A DNA stretch of 64,000 bases from Paenibacillus sp. KS-LC4. Its GTDB lineage: Bacteria; Bacillota; Bacilli; Paenibacillales; Paenibacillaceae. A program made the translations under genes and the position numbers. The stretch is from positions 2,560,501 through 2,624,500 of the forward strand of contig NZ_CP145905.1 in NCBI RefSeq assembly GCF_036894955.1. Direction: 5' to 3'. Shown here in pieces: positions 1-8,490 of the stretch; the stretch's first letter is position 1; each line of letters opens with the position of its first letter. The notes under the pieces are model-generated. The model did not search any database. It saw only the letters and a list, made by a program, of their open reading frames with translations, and was not told where the DNA came from.

Positions 1-572
1 GCTGGCTCCGGCTTGTGGAATGCTTCGCGGAACTGTTCTTCTCGGGAAATGGAAAAAGGGTCAAGCTTTCCTTGGTCTGGGGGAGCTACATAGCTGCTGC
101 CTGGCATGACGATGCGGAAGCTGCTGATGGAGGGCGTGACATGATGGATGCCATCATGGATGATGCCCGTAGCTGGATCCATTAAAATAATGTTGCTGTG
201 CCGCCCCATAATTTCAATAATTATGCGTTTCAAGGATAAATCGCCGAGCTCGTCGCGGTGCCGAATATCAATATGTATAATTCGTTCCCTTCCGATCTGG
301 CTAATCGCTTCAATGACGCCGCTCTCGCAATATTTGCGCAGCAGCATGCAGAACATGGGGGCTTCCATTGGATTGACATAAGTGCCCGTTGTCCAATGAA
401 GCCGCGGATAAGTAGGGTTGGCTGAAAGCAGCAGCTTGCCGCTCATTCCGGCTCCGCGAATGCTGAAAACAAGGTCGTTTGCTGTCGGTTGGTGGATTTT
501 ATGAATGCGTGCGCCGATGCAGCGCTGCAAATCCTCGGTTATTGCATGTATGACAATGCCGTCTAAGGCCAT
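1..572 (-). CDS. rqcH: RqcH/NFACT ribosome quality control protein, N-terminal part
   Basis: This partial gene runs off the left edge; about 190 N-terminal residues are visible. The reverse strand starts MALDGIVIHAITEDL and continues with an NFACT-N pattern (IHKIHQP, LVFSIRG, SANPTYPRLH, RHSNIILMD). RqcH (YloA, formerly annotated as fibronectin-binding protein FbpA) binds stalled 50S subunits and recruits tRNA-Ala to add C-terminal alanine tails for degradation; that is family knowledge. The ATG at 572 is preceded by AAAGGAG with good spacing. Its divergent neighbour is a Ca2+ ATPase, the same pairing as yloA-yloB of Bacillus, although there the genes run in the same direction as far as I recall. 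The C-terminal half is outside the window, so completeness cannot be judged. Confidence 0.9.
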   Translation of the reverse strand, partial: MALDGIVIHAITEDLQRCIGARIHKIHQPTANDLVFSIRGAGMSGKLLLSANPTYPRLHWTTGTYVNPMEAPMFCMLLRKYCESGVIEAISQIGRERIIHIDIRHRDELGDLSLKRIIIEIMGRHSNIILMDPATGIIHDGIHHVTPSISSFRIVMPGSSYVAPPDQGKLDPFSISREEQFREAFHKPEP

Positions 573-761
573 ATTTTTCTAGCTCCTTTATGTTTCAGGT
601 CACTGAAGGGCTCCTGAAATCGGTACGTATCTCTCTATCATGCCATAGTTGAAGCAAAAACTTAACCCCTTGTTGGGATATTTTGCGGGTTGTCCGAATA
701 CATTTAGGCTTGAGAGGCTGTCCGAGGGGCGCTGAGGCATATACGGGAGGGAAAAGAAGCG

Positions 762-3554
762 ATGGAACAATTGAAATGGCATCAATTGGGTAAAGGGGAG
801 CTGACGCAAGCGCTGAACAGCATCCCGGAGCAGGGGCTGGCTGCCGCTGAAGCGGCGGAAAGATTGCAGCGGGATGGGCACAATGAGCTGACCGAAGGCA
901 AGCGGGTATCGCCGATTATGCTGTTTCTTAATCAGTTCAAGGATTTTATGGTATTGGTGCTCATGGGCGCTACTCTTATATCGGGGCTTCTGGGCGAATA
1001 TTTGGACGCGGTAACGATTATCGCTATTATCGTCATTAATTCCGTGCTCGGCTTCGTGCAGGAGTTTCGTGCAGAAAAGTCGCTGCATGCGCTAAAAGAA
1101 ATGTCGGCCCCATCAGCCAAGGTTTTGCGCGGCGGGCAATTGATGGACATTCCAGCGAAGGAACTGGTCGTTGGCGATGTCATAGTGCTGGAGAGCGGGG
1201 ATCGGATTCCAGCAGATGTACGGCTGCTTGAGGCGAATAGCTGCTATACGGAGGAGTCGGCCCTAACCGGCGAGTCTGTGCCTGTAGGCAAGCATGCGAT
1301 GGTGATCTCTGAGGCGGAATTGCCGCTCGGTGATCAGCGCAACATTGGCTTTATGGGCACGATGGTCACGCGGGGCACCGCGAAGGGCATGGTCATTCGT
1401 ACAGGAATGAAAACGGAGATGGGCACGATTGCTGAGCTTATCCAGCAGACGGAGTCGATGGAAACGCCGCTGCAGCACAGGCTGGAGCAGCTTGGAAAAA
1501 TTTTGATTGCCGTCGCCATCGGTCTGACCATTATCGTTGTTGCAGCAGGGATTTTGCATGGACAGCCTGCTTATGGCATGTTTTTGGCTGGCGTCAGCTT
1601 GGCTGTTGCGGCAATTCCGGAAGGCCTGCCTGCTATTGTAACGATCGCACTCGCGCTCGGCGTGCAGCGGATGATTAAGCGCAAGGCCATCGTCCGAAAG
1701 CTGCCGTCGGTGGAGACGCTTGGCTGTGCCTCGGTTATTTGTTCAGATAAAACGGGCACTCTGACTCAAAATAAAATGACCGTCACGACCATTTGGATGG
1801 GCGGACGGCGCCTCGATGTAACCGGGCAGGGCTATGAGCCCGTCGGCACTATTATGGAGGGCGGGGAGCCCGTTGATATGAAGCACGACGCCTCGCTTAA
1901 ACGGCTGCTGCAAATTGCGGCGCTGTGCAACAATGCTTCGATTCATCAGCTGGAGCCAGAGGAAGGACGCAAGCGAAGTGGCAAAAATGCAGGGGCGTCG
2001 AAGCAGGAGTGGGTGCTGAGTGGCGATCCAACTGAAGGCGCACTCGTTGTGCTGGCGGCGAAGCTCGGCTTAAGCGCCAAATCGCTGGAAGGACTGTACA
2101 AGCGTGAGCGTGAGTTCCCGTTCGATTCGGAGCGCAAGCTAATGTCGGTGCTCGCATCCCATCAAGGGGGGCGCGTCATTTATGCGAAAGGCGCTCCAGA
2201 CGTGCTCATGCATAAGTGCAGCTATGTGCTGTGGGATGGCAAGGTTGTTCCGTTTACAGGCACGCTTAAGCAAAAATATGCCGAGGCCAGCGAAGAGATG
2301 GCCCAGTCAGCACTGCGTGTATTGGGTCTCGCTTACCGTGACCTGCGGGCGACGGATAAATGCAATAGCGAGACGGAGGCGGAGAGCCAGCTTGTATTCG
2401 TCGGGCTTACGGGCATGATTGATCCGCCGCGCCGCGAAGCGAGGGAAGCGATTGCGGTATGCCGCCGCGCGGGCATCAAGACGGTGATGATTACAGGCGA
2501 TCATCAGTTGACAGCGGAAGCGATTGCCGGCCAACTCGGCATTATGCCGCGCGGCGGCATCGCGATGAGCGGGAAGCAGCTGGAGAGCATGAGCGATGAG
2601 CAGCTTGATCGTCTCGTTGACAATGTATACGTCTATGCCCGCGTATCGCCGGAGCATAAGCTGCGCATCGTCAAATCGCTTCAGCGCCAAGGACATGTCG
2701 TTGCGATGACAGGGGATGGAGTAAACGATGCTCCAGCTATTAAAGCAGCGGATATCGGTATTTCCATGGGGATTACGGGAACGGACGTATCCAAGGAGGC
2801 ATCCGCCCTTATTTTAAGCGATGATAATTTCGCATCCATTGTTTCGGCTATTGAGGAGGGGCGGAATATTTATGAAAATATCCGCAAATTCATCCGTTAC
2901 TTGCTGGCCTCCAATGTCGGCGAAATTATGACGATGCTGCTTGCGATGATGGTAGGCCTGCCGCTGCCGCTCGTGCCGATTCAAATTTTATGGGTCAATC
3001 TGGTGACCGACGGGCTGCCGGCGATGGCGCTTGGCGTCGATCAGGCAGAGAAGGATTTAATGAGCCAGAAGCCGCGTTCGGCGAAAGAAAACATTTTTGC
3101 CCGCCGCCTTGGCTGGAAAATTATTAGCCGCGGATTGCTGATTGGCTTATGTACACTGGGTGCATTTTGGCTTACGCTGATCGAGGCGCCGGGAAGCGCC
3201 GAGCATTTAGTAAAGGCGCAGACTGTTGCGTTTGCAACACTCGTAATGGCGCAGCTCATTCATGTGTTTGACTGCCGCAGCTCGCGATCGATTTTTCACC
3301 GTAATCCCTTACAAAATCGGTATTTGGTGCTCGCCGTATTATCGTCGCTCATTATGATGCTTGGCGTGCTTTACATTGAGCCGTTGCAGCCTATTTTCAA
3401 AACGGTACCGCTTGGCCTGCGCGAATGGTGTCTCGTCTTTGTTGCTGCGGGAATTCCGACGTTCCTTATGGGTATTGGCAGCGTACTGGGCACATCCAAG
3501 CCTAAAAACAAATCCAGCAAGCTGACGTTTGGCTCCAAAATGTCGACGAGATAA
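762..3554 (+). CDS. yloB: Calcium-translocating P-type ATPase
   Basis: A 930-residue P2-type ATPase that uses ATP hydrolysis to move cations, probably Ca2+, across the cytoplasmic membrane. The sequence shows an N-terminal cation-ATPase segment, the actuator motif LTGES, the phosphorylation motif [11 protein letters not shown] with the acceptor Asp near residue 329, the hinge [12 protein letters not shown], and the M4 motif [11 protein letters not shown] typical of SERCA/PMCA-like pumps. About ten membrane segments are visible, four before the large cytoplasmic loop and six after. The start is ATG at 762 after GGGAGGG. Length is close to B. subtilis YloB. Calcium specificity is inferred from family resemblance. 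Confidence 0.93.
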   Translation: MEQLKWHQLGKGELTQALNSIPEQGLAAAEAAERLQRDGHNELTEGKRVSPIMLFLNQFKDFMVLVLMGATLISGLLGEYLDAVTIIAIIVINSVLGFVQEFRAEKSLHALKEMSAPSAKVLRGGQLMDIPAKELVVGDVIVLESGDRIPADVRLLEANSCYTEESALTGESVPVGKHAMVISEAELPLGDQRNIGFMGTMVTRGTAKGMVIRTGMKTEMGTIAELIQQTESMETPLQHRLEQLGKILIAVAIGLTIIVVAAGILHGQPAYGMFLAGVSLAVAAIPEGLPAIVTIALALGVQRMIKRKAIVRKLPSVETLGCASVICSDKTGTLTQNKMTVTTIWMGGRRLDVTGQGYEPVGTIMEGGEPVDMKHDASLKRLLQIAALCNNASIHQLEPEEGRKRSGKNAGASKQEWVLSGDPTEGALVVLAAKLGLSAKSLEGLYKREREFPFDSERKLMSVLASHQGGRVIYAKGAPDVLMHKCSYVLWDGKVVPFTGTLKQKYAEASEEMAQSALRVLGLAYRDLRATDKCNSETEAESQLVFVGLTGMIDPPRREAREAIAVCRRAGIKTVMITGDHQLTAEAIAGQLGIMPRGGIAMSGKQLESMSDEQLDRLVDNVYVYARVSPEHKLRIVKSLQRQGHVVAMTGDGVNDAPAIKAADIGISMGITGTDVSKEASALILSDDNFASIVSAIEEGRNIYENIRKFIRYLLASNVGEIMTMLLAMMVGLPLPLVPIQILWVNLVTDGLPAMALGVDQAEKDLMSQKPRSAKENIFARRLGWKIISRGLLIGLCTLGAFWLTLIEAPGSAEHLVKAQTVAFATLVMAQLIHVFDCRSSRSIFHRNPLQNRYLVLAVLSSLIMMLGVLYIEPLQPIFKTVPLGLREWCLVFVAAGIPTFLMGIGSVLGTSKPKNKSSKLTFGSKMSTR

Positions 3555-3613
3555 CATAAAAGTACAAATGTTGATGTATTTAGTGAATAGTGTTTATCCA
3601 AGCTTTGCAGTAT

Positions 3614-3652
3614 GCTATCATTAATCAGATACTTATATCTATTAATGATAGC
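3614..3652. promoter_or_regulatory. 39-bp near-perfect palindrome just upstream of dapF
   Basis: The 12-nt arm at 3614-3625 (GCTATCATTAAT) is the exact reverse complement of 3641-3652. Inside it AGATA (3627-3631) pairs with TATCT (3636-3640) around CTTA, leaving a single unpaired C at 3626. The hairpin ends only a few bases before the AAAGGAG ribosome binding site of dapF. There is no T run, so it is not an ordinary terminator. It could be a protein operator or an mRNA 5' structure that affects translation or stability. Confidence 0.6.
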
Positions 3653-3675
3653 CGCGGCAAAGGAGCGTAAATATA

Positions 3676-4506
3676 ATGAACTTCACTAAAATGCATGGAT
3701 TAGGAAATGATTTTATCGTTATTGCAGGTGAGCAGCAGCTGCCTGATAACGCAGCACAGCTTGCTATCGAATTATGCAACCGATTTTTCGGTATTGGCGC
3801 AGACGGCCTCGTATACATCTTGCCCTCAGAGCATGCGGATTTCCGCATGCGGATCATTAACTCTGACGGCTCTGAAGCAGAGCAATGCGGCAATGCCATT
3901 CGCTGCGTCGCAAAATACGTTTATGACAACGGCTTGACTAATAAGGAGCTCATTTCGATTGAAACGCTAGGTGCAGGTGCGCAGGCGGTACAGTTGAGAG
4001 TAGAGGGCGGTAAAGTTCAAACCGTGCGCGTAGATATGGGCGAGCCGATTTTGAATGGCCTCGCGGTGCCGACTACAGTTGATCAGGAGCAGGTTGTAGA
4101 GCATCCGATTGAAGTAGACGGCCATGAGTTCCACTTTACTGCTGTATCTATGGGCAATCCGCATTGCGTAATCTACGTGGATGATGCGGCTAATTTCGAC
4201 TTGGCAGCATGGGGGCCAAAGCTGGAGACTCACCCTATGTTTCCACGCAAAATCAACGTGGAATTTGTAACGGTCAACTCCCGCGAGCATACGGAAATGC
4301 GCGTATGGGAACGCGGTGCTGGCCCAACGCTTGCCTGCGGTACAGGCGCTTGCGCGACGGTTGTTGCATCGGTGCTGAATGGTTACACAGACCGGACGGC
4401 AACGGTATCGCTGAAGGGCGGCGATCTGCTCATTGAATGGAATGAAGCGGACAATCACGTATATATGACAGGGCCAGCGGCTGAAGTTTTCCGCGGCTCT
4501 TTATAA
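3676..4506 (+). CDS. dapF: Diaminopimelate epimerase
   Basis: This 276-residue enzyme converts LL- to meso-diaminopimelate in the cytoplasm, giving the direct precursor of lysine and of the peptidoglycan cross-link residue. It is recognised by the opening MNFTKMHGLGNDFIVI and the two catalytic cysteines: C71 in EQCGNAIRC and C221 in LACGTGACA. Length is normal for the family. The ATG at 3676 follows AAAGGAG. The gene sits 7 nt before the next CDS, so the two are very likely co-transcribed. A strong palindrome lies directly upstream. Confidence 0.97.
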   Translation: MNFTKMHGLGNDFIVIAGEQQLPDNAAQLAIELCNRFFGIGADGLVYILPSEHADFRMRIINSDGSEAEQCGNAIRCVAKYVYDNGLTNKELISIETLGAGAQAVQLRVEGGKVQTVRVDMGEPILNGLAVPTTVDQEQVVEHPIEVDGHEFHFTAVSMGNPHCVIYVDDAANFDLAAWGPKLETHPMFPRKINVEFVTVNSREHTEMRVWERGAGPTLACGTGACATVVASVLNGYTDRTATVSLKGGDLLIEWNEADNHVYMTGPAAEVFRGSL

Positions 4507-4513
4507 GGCGGAT

Positions 4514-6418
4514 ATGGCTATGGGAGAGATGAACAGCAAACCGGATTTGCGCTCAGCAATTGCTGAGCGCATCTTGACGGGGGACGGCGCAATGGGGACC
4601 TTTCTCTATCAGATGGGGTTCCCTGTCGGCGTTTCCTACGAGGAATTTAACATTTTACGCCCGGATGTAATCGAAAATGTTCACCGCCGCTATTATGAAG
4701 CGGGAGCGCAGGTTATCGAAACGAACACGTTTTCGGCTAACCTGGAGAAGCTATCCATTTACGGCTTGGAAGCCGAAATGGAAGCGATTAACCGTGCCGG
4801 TGTCCGCATTGCCCGCGCTGCATCTGGCCCAGATGCTTACGTAGTAGGCGCCGTGGGCTCGATTCGCGCCGGAAAGCTTAAAAATACAAGAACCGTCCGC
4901 GTCAGCGATGCATACGAGCGCCAAATGGCGGCGCTGCTGACGGAGGGCGTTGACGGCTTTATGCTTGAAACGTTTTATGATTTGGACGAAATGCTGCTGG
5001 CACTTCGGATTGCCCGCAAGCTTACGGATATTCCTCTCATCTGCCAATTCGCAGTTGAAGACGTTGGCCGTACGCAGGATGGCGTCAGCCTGAGACAGGC
5101 GTTCGACCAGCTTACCGAGGAAGGCGCAGATGTTGTTGGCTTTAACTGCCGAAGCGGCCCGAATGGAATTATGAGGGCGATGAAGGCGATTGAAGGTGAA
5201 GCAACATGGCCGCTTTCGATTTTTCCGAACGCTGGTATTCCTGACTATGTGGATGGCAAGTATACGTATGCGGCAACGCCAGAATATTTTGCAGCATCTG
5301 CCCGCGAATTTGCCGATTACGGAGCACGTATTGTCGGCGGCTGCTGCGGTACGACCCCTGAGCACGTCGCTGCTATGGCTGCGGCGCTGAATCACTATTC
5401 ACCGCAAAGCGGTTTACAGGCGGCTGCTGAAAAGGCGGCTGTTGCAGAAGCAGAGACTCTAATGATTAATGAACAGCCACCGGTGAAGGCGGACATTCCG
5501 AATGCTAATGTTCCAGCCGAGCCTAACATCGTTGAAACGGTTCGTGAGCGTCATACCGTTATTGTCGAGCTGGACCCGCCTCGCGATTTGGATATTAGCA
5601 AATTTATGGCGGGGGCAGCAGCGCTGAAGGCATGTGGAACGGACGCGGTTACGATGGCGGATAATTCGCTGGCCGTTACGCGAATGAGCAATTTAGCGCT
5701 CGCTGCGCTTGTGCAAGAGAAGGTCGGCTTGCGACCGCTCGTGCACATTGCCTGCCGAGATCGCAATTTGATTGGTACGCAGTCCCACTTGATGGGTCTT
5801 GATGCGCTAGGCATTGACCACGTGCTCGCAGTAACCGGCGATCCGGCTCGCTTTGGTGATTTGCCAGATTCCAGCTCCGTATATGATTTCACCTCCTTTG
5901 AGATGATTCGCATGACGAAGCAGCTTAATGAGGGGATTGCCTTCTCGGGCAAGCCGCTGAAGCAGAAAGCGAATTTTATCGTTGGTGCTGCTTTCAATCC
6001 GAATGTGAAGCATTTGGACAAGGCGGTGCAGCGTCTGGAGCGGAAGATTAAATCGGGCGCCGATTATATTATGACCCAGCCAGTGTACGATCCGGCTTTG
6101 ATTAAGCAAGTGGCAGAGGCGACAAAGCATCTTCCGATCCCTGTGTTTATCGGTATTATGCCGCTTGCGAGCGGGCGCAATGCCGAGTACTTGCACAATG
6201 AGGTGCCGGGTATCCAGCTGTCAGATGAAGTTCGCCAGCGGATGGCTGGACTTGAAGGAGAAGCGGGGCGTGCTGAAGGCGTCCGAATTGCCAAGGAGCT
6301 TCTGGACGAGGCAGTGCTTCATTTTAAAGGCATTTACCTGATTACGCCGTTTATGTTCTATGATATGGCGGTACAGCTTACGGAATATGTTTGGGAGAAA
6401 ACAGGCGTTAATCGTTAA
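4514..6418 (+). CDS. yitJ: Bifunctional homocysteine S-methyltransferase / methylenetetrahydrofolate reductase
   Basis: A 634-residue fusion enzyme. The first half (about residues 15-300) is a Pcmt/BHMT-type homocysteine S-methyltransferase: it contains GDGAMGTFLYQMG and the zinc-ligand motifs GFNCRSGP and VGGCCGTTP. The second half (about 345-630) is an MTHFR TIM barrel with EMIRMTKQLNEG, FIVGAAFNP and DYIMTQPVYD. Together they would reduce 5,10-methylene-THF and methylate homocysteine to methionine. B. subtilis YitJ has the same architecture but lies elsewhere with a SAM riboswitch; here it follows dapF closely and I see no S-box. In-frame ATGs at 4520 and 4529 are alternative starts, because the site before 4514 is weak. 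Confidence 0.93.
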   Translation: MAMGEMNSKPDLRSAIAERILTGDGAMGTFLYQMGFPVGVSYEEFNILRPDVIENVHRRYYEAGAQVIETNTFSANLEKLSIYGLEAEMEAINRAGVRIARAASGPDAYVVGAVGSIRAGKLKNTRTVRVSDAYERQMAALLTEGVDGFMLETFYDLDEMLLALRIARKLTDIPLICQFAVEDVGRTQDGVSLRQAFDQLTEEGADVVGFNCRSGPNGIMRAMKAIEGEATWPLSIFPNAGIPDYVDGKYTYAATPEYFAASAREFADYGARIVGGCCGTTPEHVAAMAAALNHYSPQSGLQAAAEKAAVAEAETLMINEQPPVKADIPNANVPAEPNIVETVRERHTVIVELDPPRDLDISKFMAGAAALKACGTDAVTMADNSLAVTRMSNLALAALVQEKVGLRPLVHIACRDRNLIGTQSHLMGLDALGIDHVLAVTGDPARFGDLPDSSSVYDFTSFEMIRMTKQLNEGIAFSGKPLKQKANFIVGAAFNPNVKHLDKAVQRLERKIKSGADYIMTQPVYDPALIKQVAEATKHLPIPVFIGIMPLASGRNAEYLHNEVPGIQLSDEVRQRMAGLEGEAGRAEGVRIAKELLDEAVLHFKGIYLITPFMFYDMAVQLTEYVWEKTGVNR

Positions 6419-6462
6419 TCGTATTGATTTCAGCTTGGCAATTTGCGCTTTGCCCTTGTTCG

Positions 6463-6491
6463 TTGCGCCAAAATCATTTAAGATGTATACT
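6463..6491 (+). promoter_or_regulatory. Candidate sigma-A promoter for remA-gmk-rpoZ
   Basis: TTGCGC at 6463-6468 and TATACT at 6486-6491 are separated by exactly 17 nt. Transcription would begin near 6498 and give a leader of about 230 nt. A second candidate, TTCATC with 17-nt spacing to TATTAT, lies near 6654-6682, downstream of the terminator-like hairpin. I cannot say which one dominates. Confidence 0.45.
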
Positions 6492-6548
6492 AATGAATAC
6501 TGCCTCCCTGACTGTTTAGAATAACAAGTCGAGGACAGGCTGTCGTAC

Positions 6549-6603
6549 AGTTCGGATGTTGTTTATACGTCCGCCTAGCGGAAAACGTATGCCCCGGACT
6601 TTT
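6549..6603 (+). terminator. Terminator or attenuator between yitJ and remA
   Basis: AGTTCGG at 6549-6555 can pair, with one G-U, with CCGGACT, which runs into a T run (TTTTTT, ending near 6603). Inside is a second hairpin, ATACG.CCGC...GCGG..CGTAT at 6565-6590. It may end the dapF-yitJ transcript. If the promoter at 6463 is real, it would act as an attenuator in the remA leader. Confidence 0.5.
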
Positions 6604-6731
6604 TTCGTCAACAATAATGCAATAGTTCTGCCGTTATTTGGCAGGTGAAGTGCATTCATCGTCCAAATACTTATACTTATTATCTTGTTTATTCGGGCAG
6701 TTGCACGAGGGAGACCGGAGGGGGAGCTTAC

Positions 6732-6992
6732 TTGGCTATTAAACTAATTAATATTGGCTTTGGCAACATTGTGTCAGCCAACCGCATTATTTCAATCGTG
6801 AGCCCCGAATCGGCACCGATTAAGCGGATTATCCAGGAAGCGCGCGACCGCCATATGCTTATTGACGCCACATATGGAAGACGTACGCGAGCGGTAATTA
6901 TTACGGACAGCGACCACGTTATTCTATCAGCAGTACAGCCGGAGACGGTAGCACACCGTCTTTCTACTAAGGATGACGATAACGACGAATAG
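6732..6992 (+). CDS. remA: Extracellular matrix regulator RemA
   Basis: An 86-residue DNA-binding protein that in B. subtilis activates biofilm matrix operons and osmoprotection genes. The sequence is almost unmistakable: [20 protein letters not shown], then [27 protein letters not shown] and [17 protein letters not shown]. The chosen start is TTG at 6732, because the conserved N-terminus begins there and GGAGGGGGAG lies just upstream; longer upstream ATG reading adds unrelated residues. It precedes gmk and rpoZ as in Bacillus, but the yicC/yloC gene usually found before it is absent. Confidence 0.95.
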   Translation: MAIKLINIGFGNIVSANRIISIVSPESAPIKRIIQEARDRHMLIDATYGRRTRAVIITDSDHVILSAVQPETVAHRLSTKDDDNDE

Positions 6993-7005
6993 TACGGGGA
7001 GTCTT

Positions 7006-7623
7006 ATGAATAAGGGATTGTTAATTGTATTGTCCGGTCCATCCGGCGTAGGTAAAGGGACGGTATGCTCCGTTCTGCGAAAAAAGATGCCTAATCTCGT
7101 ATACTCTGTTTCGGCGACGACTCGTTTGCCACGGCAAGGGGAAATTGATGGCGTCAACTATTTCTTTAAGACCCGAGAGCAGTTTCAGGAAATGATGGCT
7201 TGCGATGCCCTGCTGGAGCATGCAGAGTATGTCGGAAATTGCTACGGTACGCCGCGCGATTTCGTTGAACGGACGCTGGCGGGCGGCCAGGACGTCATTT
7301 TGGAAATTGAAGTTCAAGGCGCTTTGAAGGTTAAGGAAAAGTTTCCGGAAGGCGTGTTTATTTTCCTTGTGCCCCCGTCTTTGGATGAGCTGAAGCAGCG
7401 CATTACGGGGCGCGGCACGGAGTCGCAGGACACGATTAATCATCGGATGACGGTGGCGAAAGAAGAGATGAATCTGCTTAGTCATTATGATTATGCAGTC
7501 GTGAATGATGAGATTGAAGCTGCTTGTCATCGGATTGAGAGCATTCTTACTGCCGAGCATTGCAAGGCAAGCAAATATTTAGCAGAGCTGGGCGAGCTGC
7601 CAGCTGCAATCGAGAAAGCCTAA
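7006..7623 (+). CDS. gmk: Guanylate kinase
   Basis: A 205-residue cytosolic enzyme that phosphorylates GMP to GDP with ATP. The P-loop [12 protein letters not shown] is near residues 10-21. The GMP-binding region has the [17 protein letters not shown] pattern, and [13 protein letters not shown] and a late NDEIEAA segment follow. The ATG at 7006 is preferred over 6973: it has GGGGAG upstream and begins [14 protein letters not shown] like other bacterial Gmk. It lies 13 nt after remA and 15 nt before rpoZ, so the three form one operon. Confidence 0.97.
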   Translation: MNKGLLIVLSGPSGVGKGTVCSVLRKKMPNLVYSVSATTRLPRQGEIDGVNYFFKTREQFQEMMACDALLEHAEYVGNCYGTPRDFVERTLAGGQDVILEIEVQGALKVKEKFPEGVFIFLVPPSLDELKQRITGRGTESQDTINHRMTVAKEEMNLLSHYDYAVVNDEIEAACHRIESILTAEHCKASKYLAELGELPAAIEKA

Positions 7624-7638
7624 GCGAGGAGATGGAAC

Positions 7639-7848
7639 ATGTTATACCCTTCTATTGATGAAATGGTTAAGAAAGTCGACAGCAAATACTCGCTAGTCGT
7701 TGCAGCATCCAGACGCGCGCGCATGCTGCGTAATGGTGAGAAATCCGAGCTTAAAGCGCCAAAATCGGCGAAATTTGTCGGTGTAGCACTTGAAGAGATT
7801 TACGGCGATATCGTTGTCGTAGAATCAAAGGAACCGATCGAAGAGTAA
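7639..7848 (+). CDS. rpoZ: RNA polymerase omega subunit
   Basis: This 69-residue protein is the omega subunit, which helps fold and stabilise the beta-prime subunit of RNA polymerase. Family signature residues are MLYPSIDEMVKKVDSKYSL, VVAASRRARML and ALEEIYGDIV. GCGAGGAGA precedes the ATG. It is the last gene of the remA-gmk-rpoZ operon and is followed by a strong terminator. Confidence 0.95.
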   Translation: MLYPSIDEMVKKVDSKYSLVVAASRRARMLRNGEKSELKAPKSAKFVGVALEEIYGDIVVVESKEPIEE

Positions 7849-7889
7849 GCTGCTGGCCTCGTGGTCAGCTTATATGGTATTCACGGGAG

Positions 7890-7918
7890 CAACCGCCATT
7901 TATGGCGGTTGTTTTTTT
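7890..7918 (+). terminator. Rho-independent terminator after rpoZ
   Basis: The stem CAACCGCC (7890-7897) with loop ATTTAT and GGCGGTTG (7904-7911) is perfect and is followed by seven T residues. Confidence 0.92.
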
Positions 7919-8420
7919 GTTTCGGAAATTAGGATATCCATGCAAAGTAAAATGGGGCCGCAGCTCCTTGCTTAGCGCTTATTTGAAACCAAGCTGATCT
8001 GATGGTTCAAGGCTTAAGGAAGCTCAGTAAGCGAGTGCTGTAGGGCTACACGGCTACAATGCCGCAAGGCCGCACGGCCTCAAGGCTCGGGACACGCTGC
8101 CTCCGATTTGAAGGACCTAGCTTCCGCTAATCTGGCTTTTTAGTCGATTTGAGGCTGTAAGCGGACAGGGAAGTCGTTATTACCCTCGTCAGTCTATCTA
8201 AATACTGTTTGGCAGCGAAATAGCGTCTCCTGGGTCCGCCCACTCTGCCATAACCATCATTTGGTTGAAATAGCTGCGGCTGTGTCCGCCAAAAGCCCAG
8301 ACACCCAGCTGTGAGGGGATGATTAAGAGGCCAAGGGCGGGCTTAGTAAGTAAAAATCATGTTGTTATTGCCTTGCATGATTTCTCTCGTAAAAATCTTT
8401 GTTTTTGTTTGAAATATGTA
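7919..8420. other. Gene-free intergenic region before the rhamnose operon
   Basis: I see no credible coding sequence here; short ORFs lack ribosome binding sites and family resemblance. The right-central part holds an intergenic repeat element (8107-8295) that is related to another copy near 56.5 kb. The end of the region becomes very AT-rich and leads into the rhaEW promoter. Confidence 0.7.
8107..8295 (+). repeat. Intergenic repeat element, copy 1 (about 190 bp)
   Basis: This stretch aligns collinearly with the reverse complement of 56452-56641. Shared landmarks in order are GGAC-N4/6-TTCCGCTA, GCTTTTT, GATTT, the exact 13-mer GTAAGCGGACAGG (8157-8169), an AATAG...GTCCGC module (8216-8239) and GAAATAGC...GTGTCCGCC (8266-8290). 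No ORF spans it. It looks like a dispersed non-coding repeat, possibly a miniature mobile or REP-like element. Confidence 0.6.
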
Positions 8421-8474
8421 TTTTCAAAGATAAACAAATATGATAGTATAAAAACAAGCAAAAACAAATATGAT
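8421..8474 (+). promoter_or_regulatory. Candidate rhaEW promoter with direct-repeat operator
   Basis: TTTTCA (8421-8426) and TAGTAT (8444-8449) are 17 nt apart. A 13-nt sequence, AAACAAATATGAT, occurs twice in direct orientation at 8432-8444 and 8462-8474, exactly 30 bp apart (about three helical turns). One copy overlaps the core promoter and the other covers the transcript start. This is a plausible site for the DeoR-type regulator at the end of the operon. Confidence 0.45.
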
Positions 8475-8490
8475 TTCGGAGGTTTGCAAA

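Noticed and set aside
600..1088. Long minus-strand ORF over the Ca2+ ATPase
   Set aside because: It lies antisense to a clear gene, has no ribosome site and no family resemblance. The same holds for most large antisense ORFs in the window.
4400..4530. SAM riboswitch before yitJ
   Set aside because: The gene begins 7 nt after dapF, so there is no room for an S-box; no matching structure is seen upstream of dapF.
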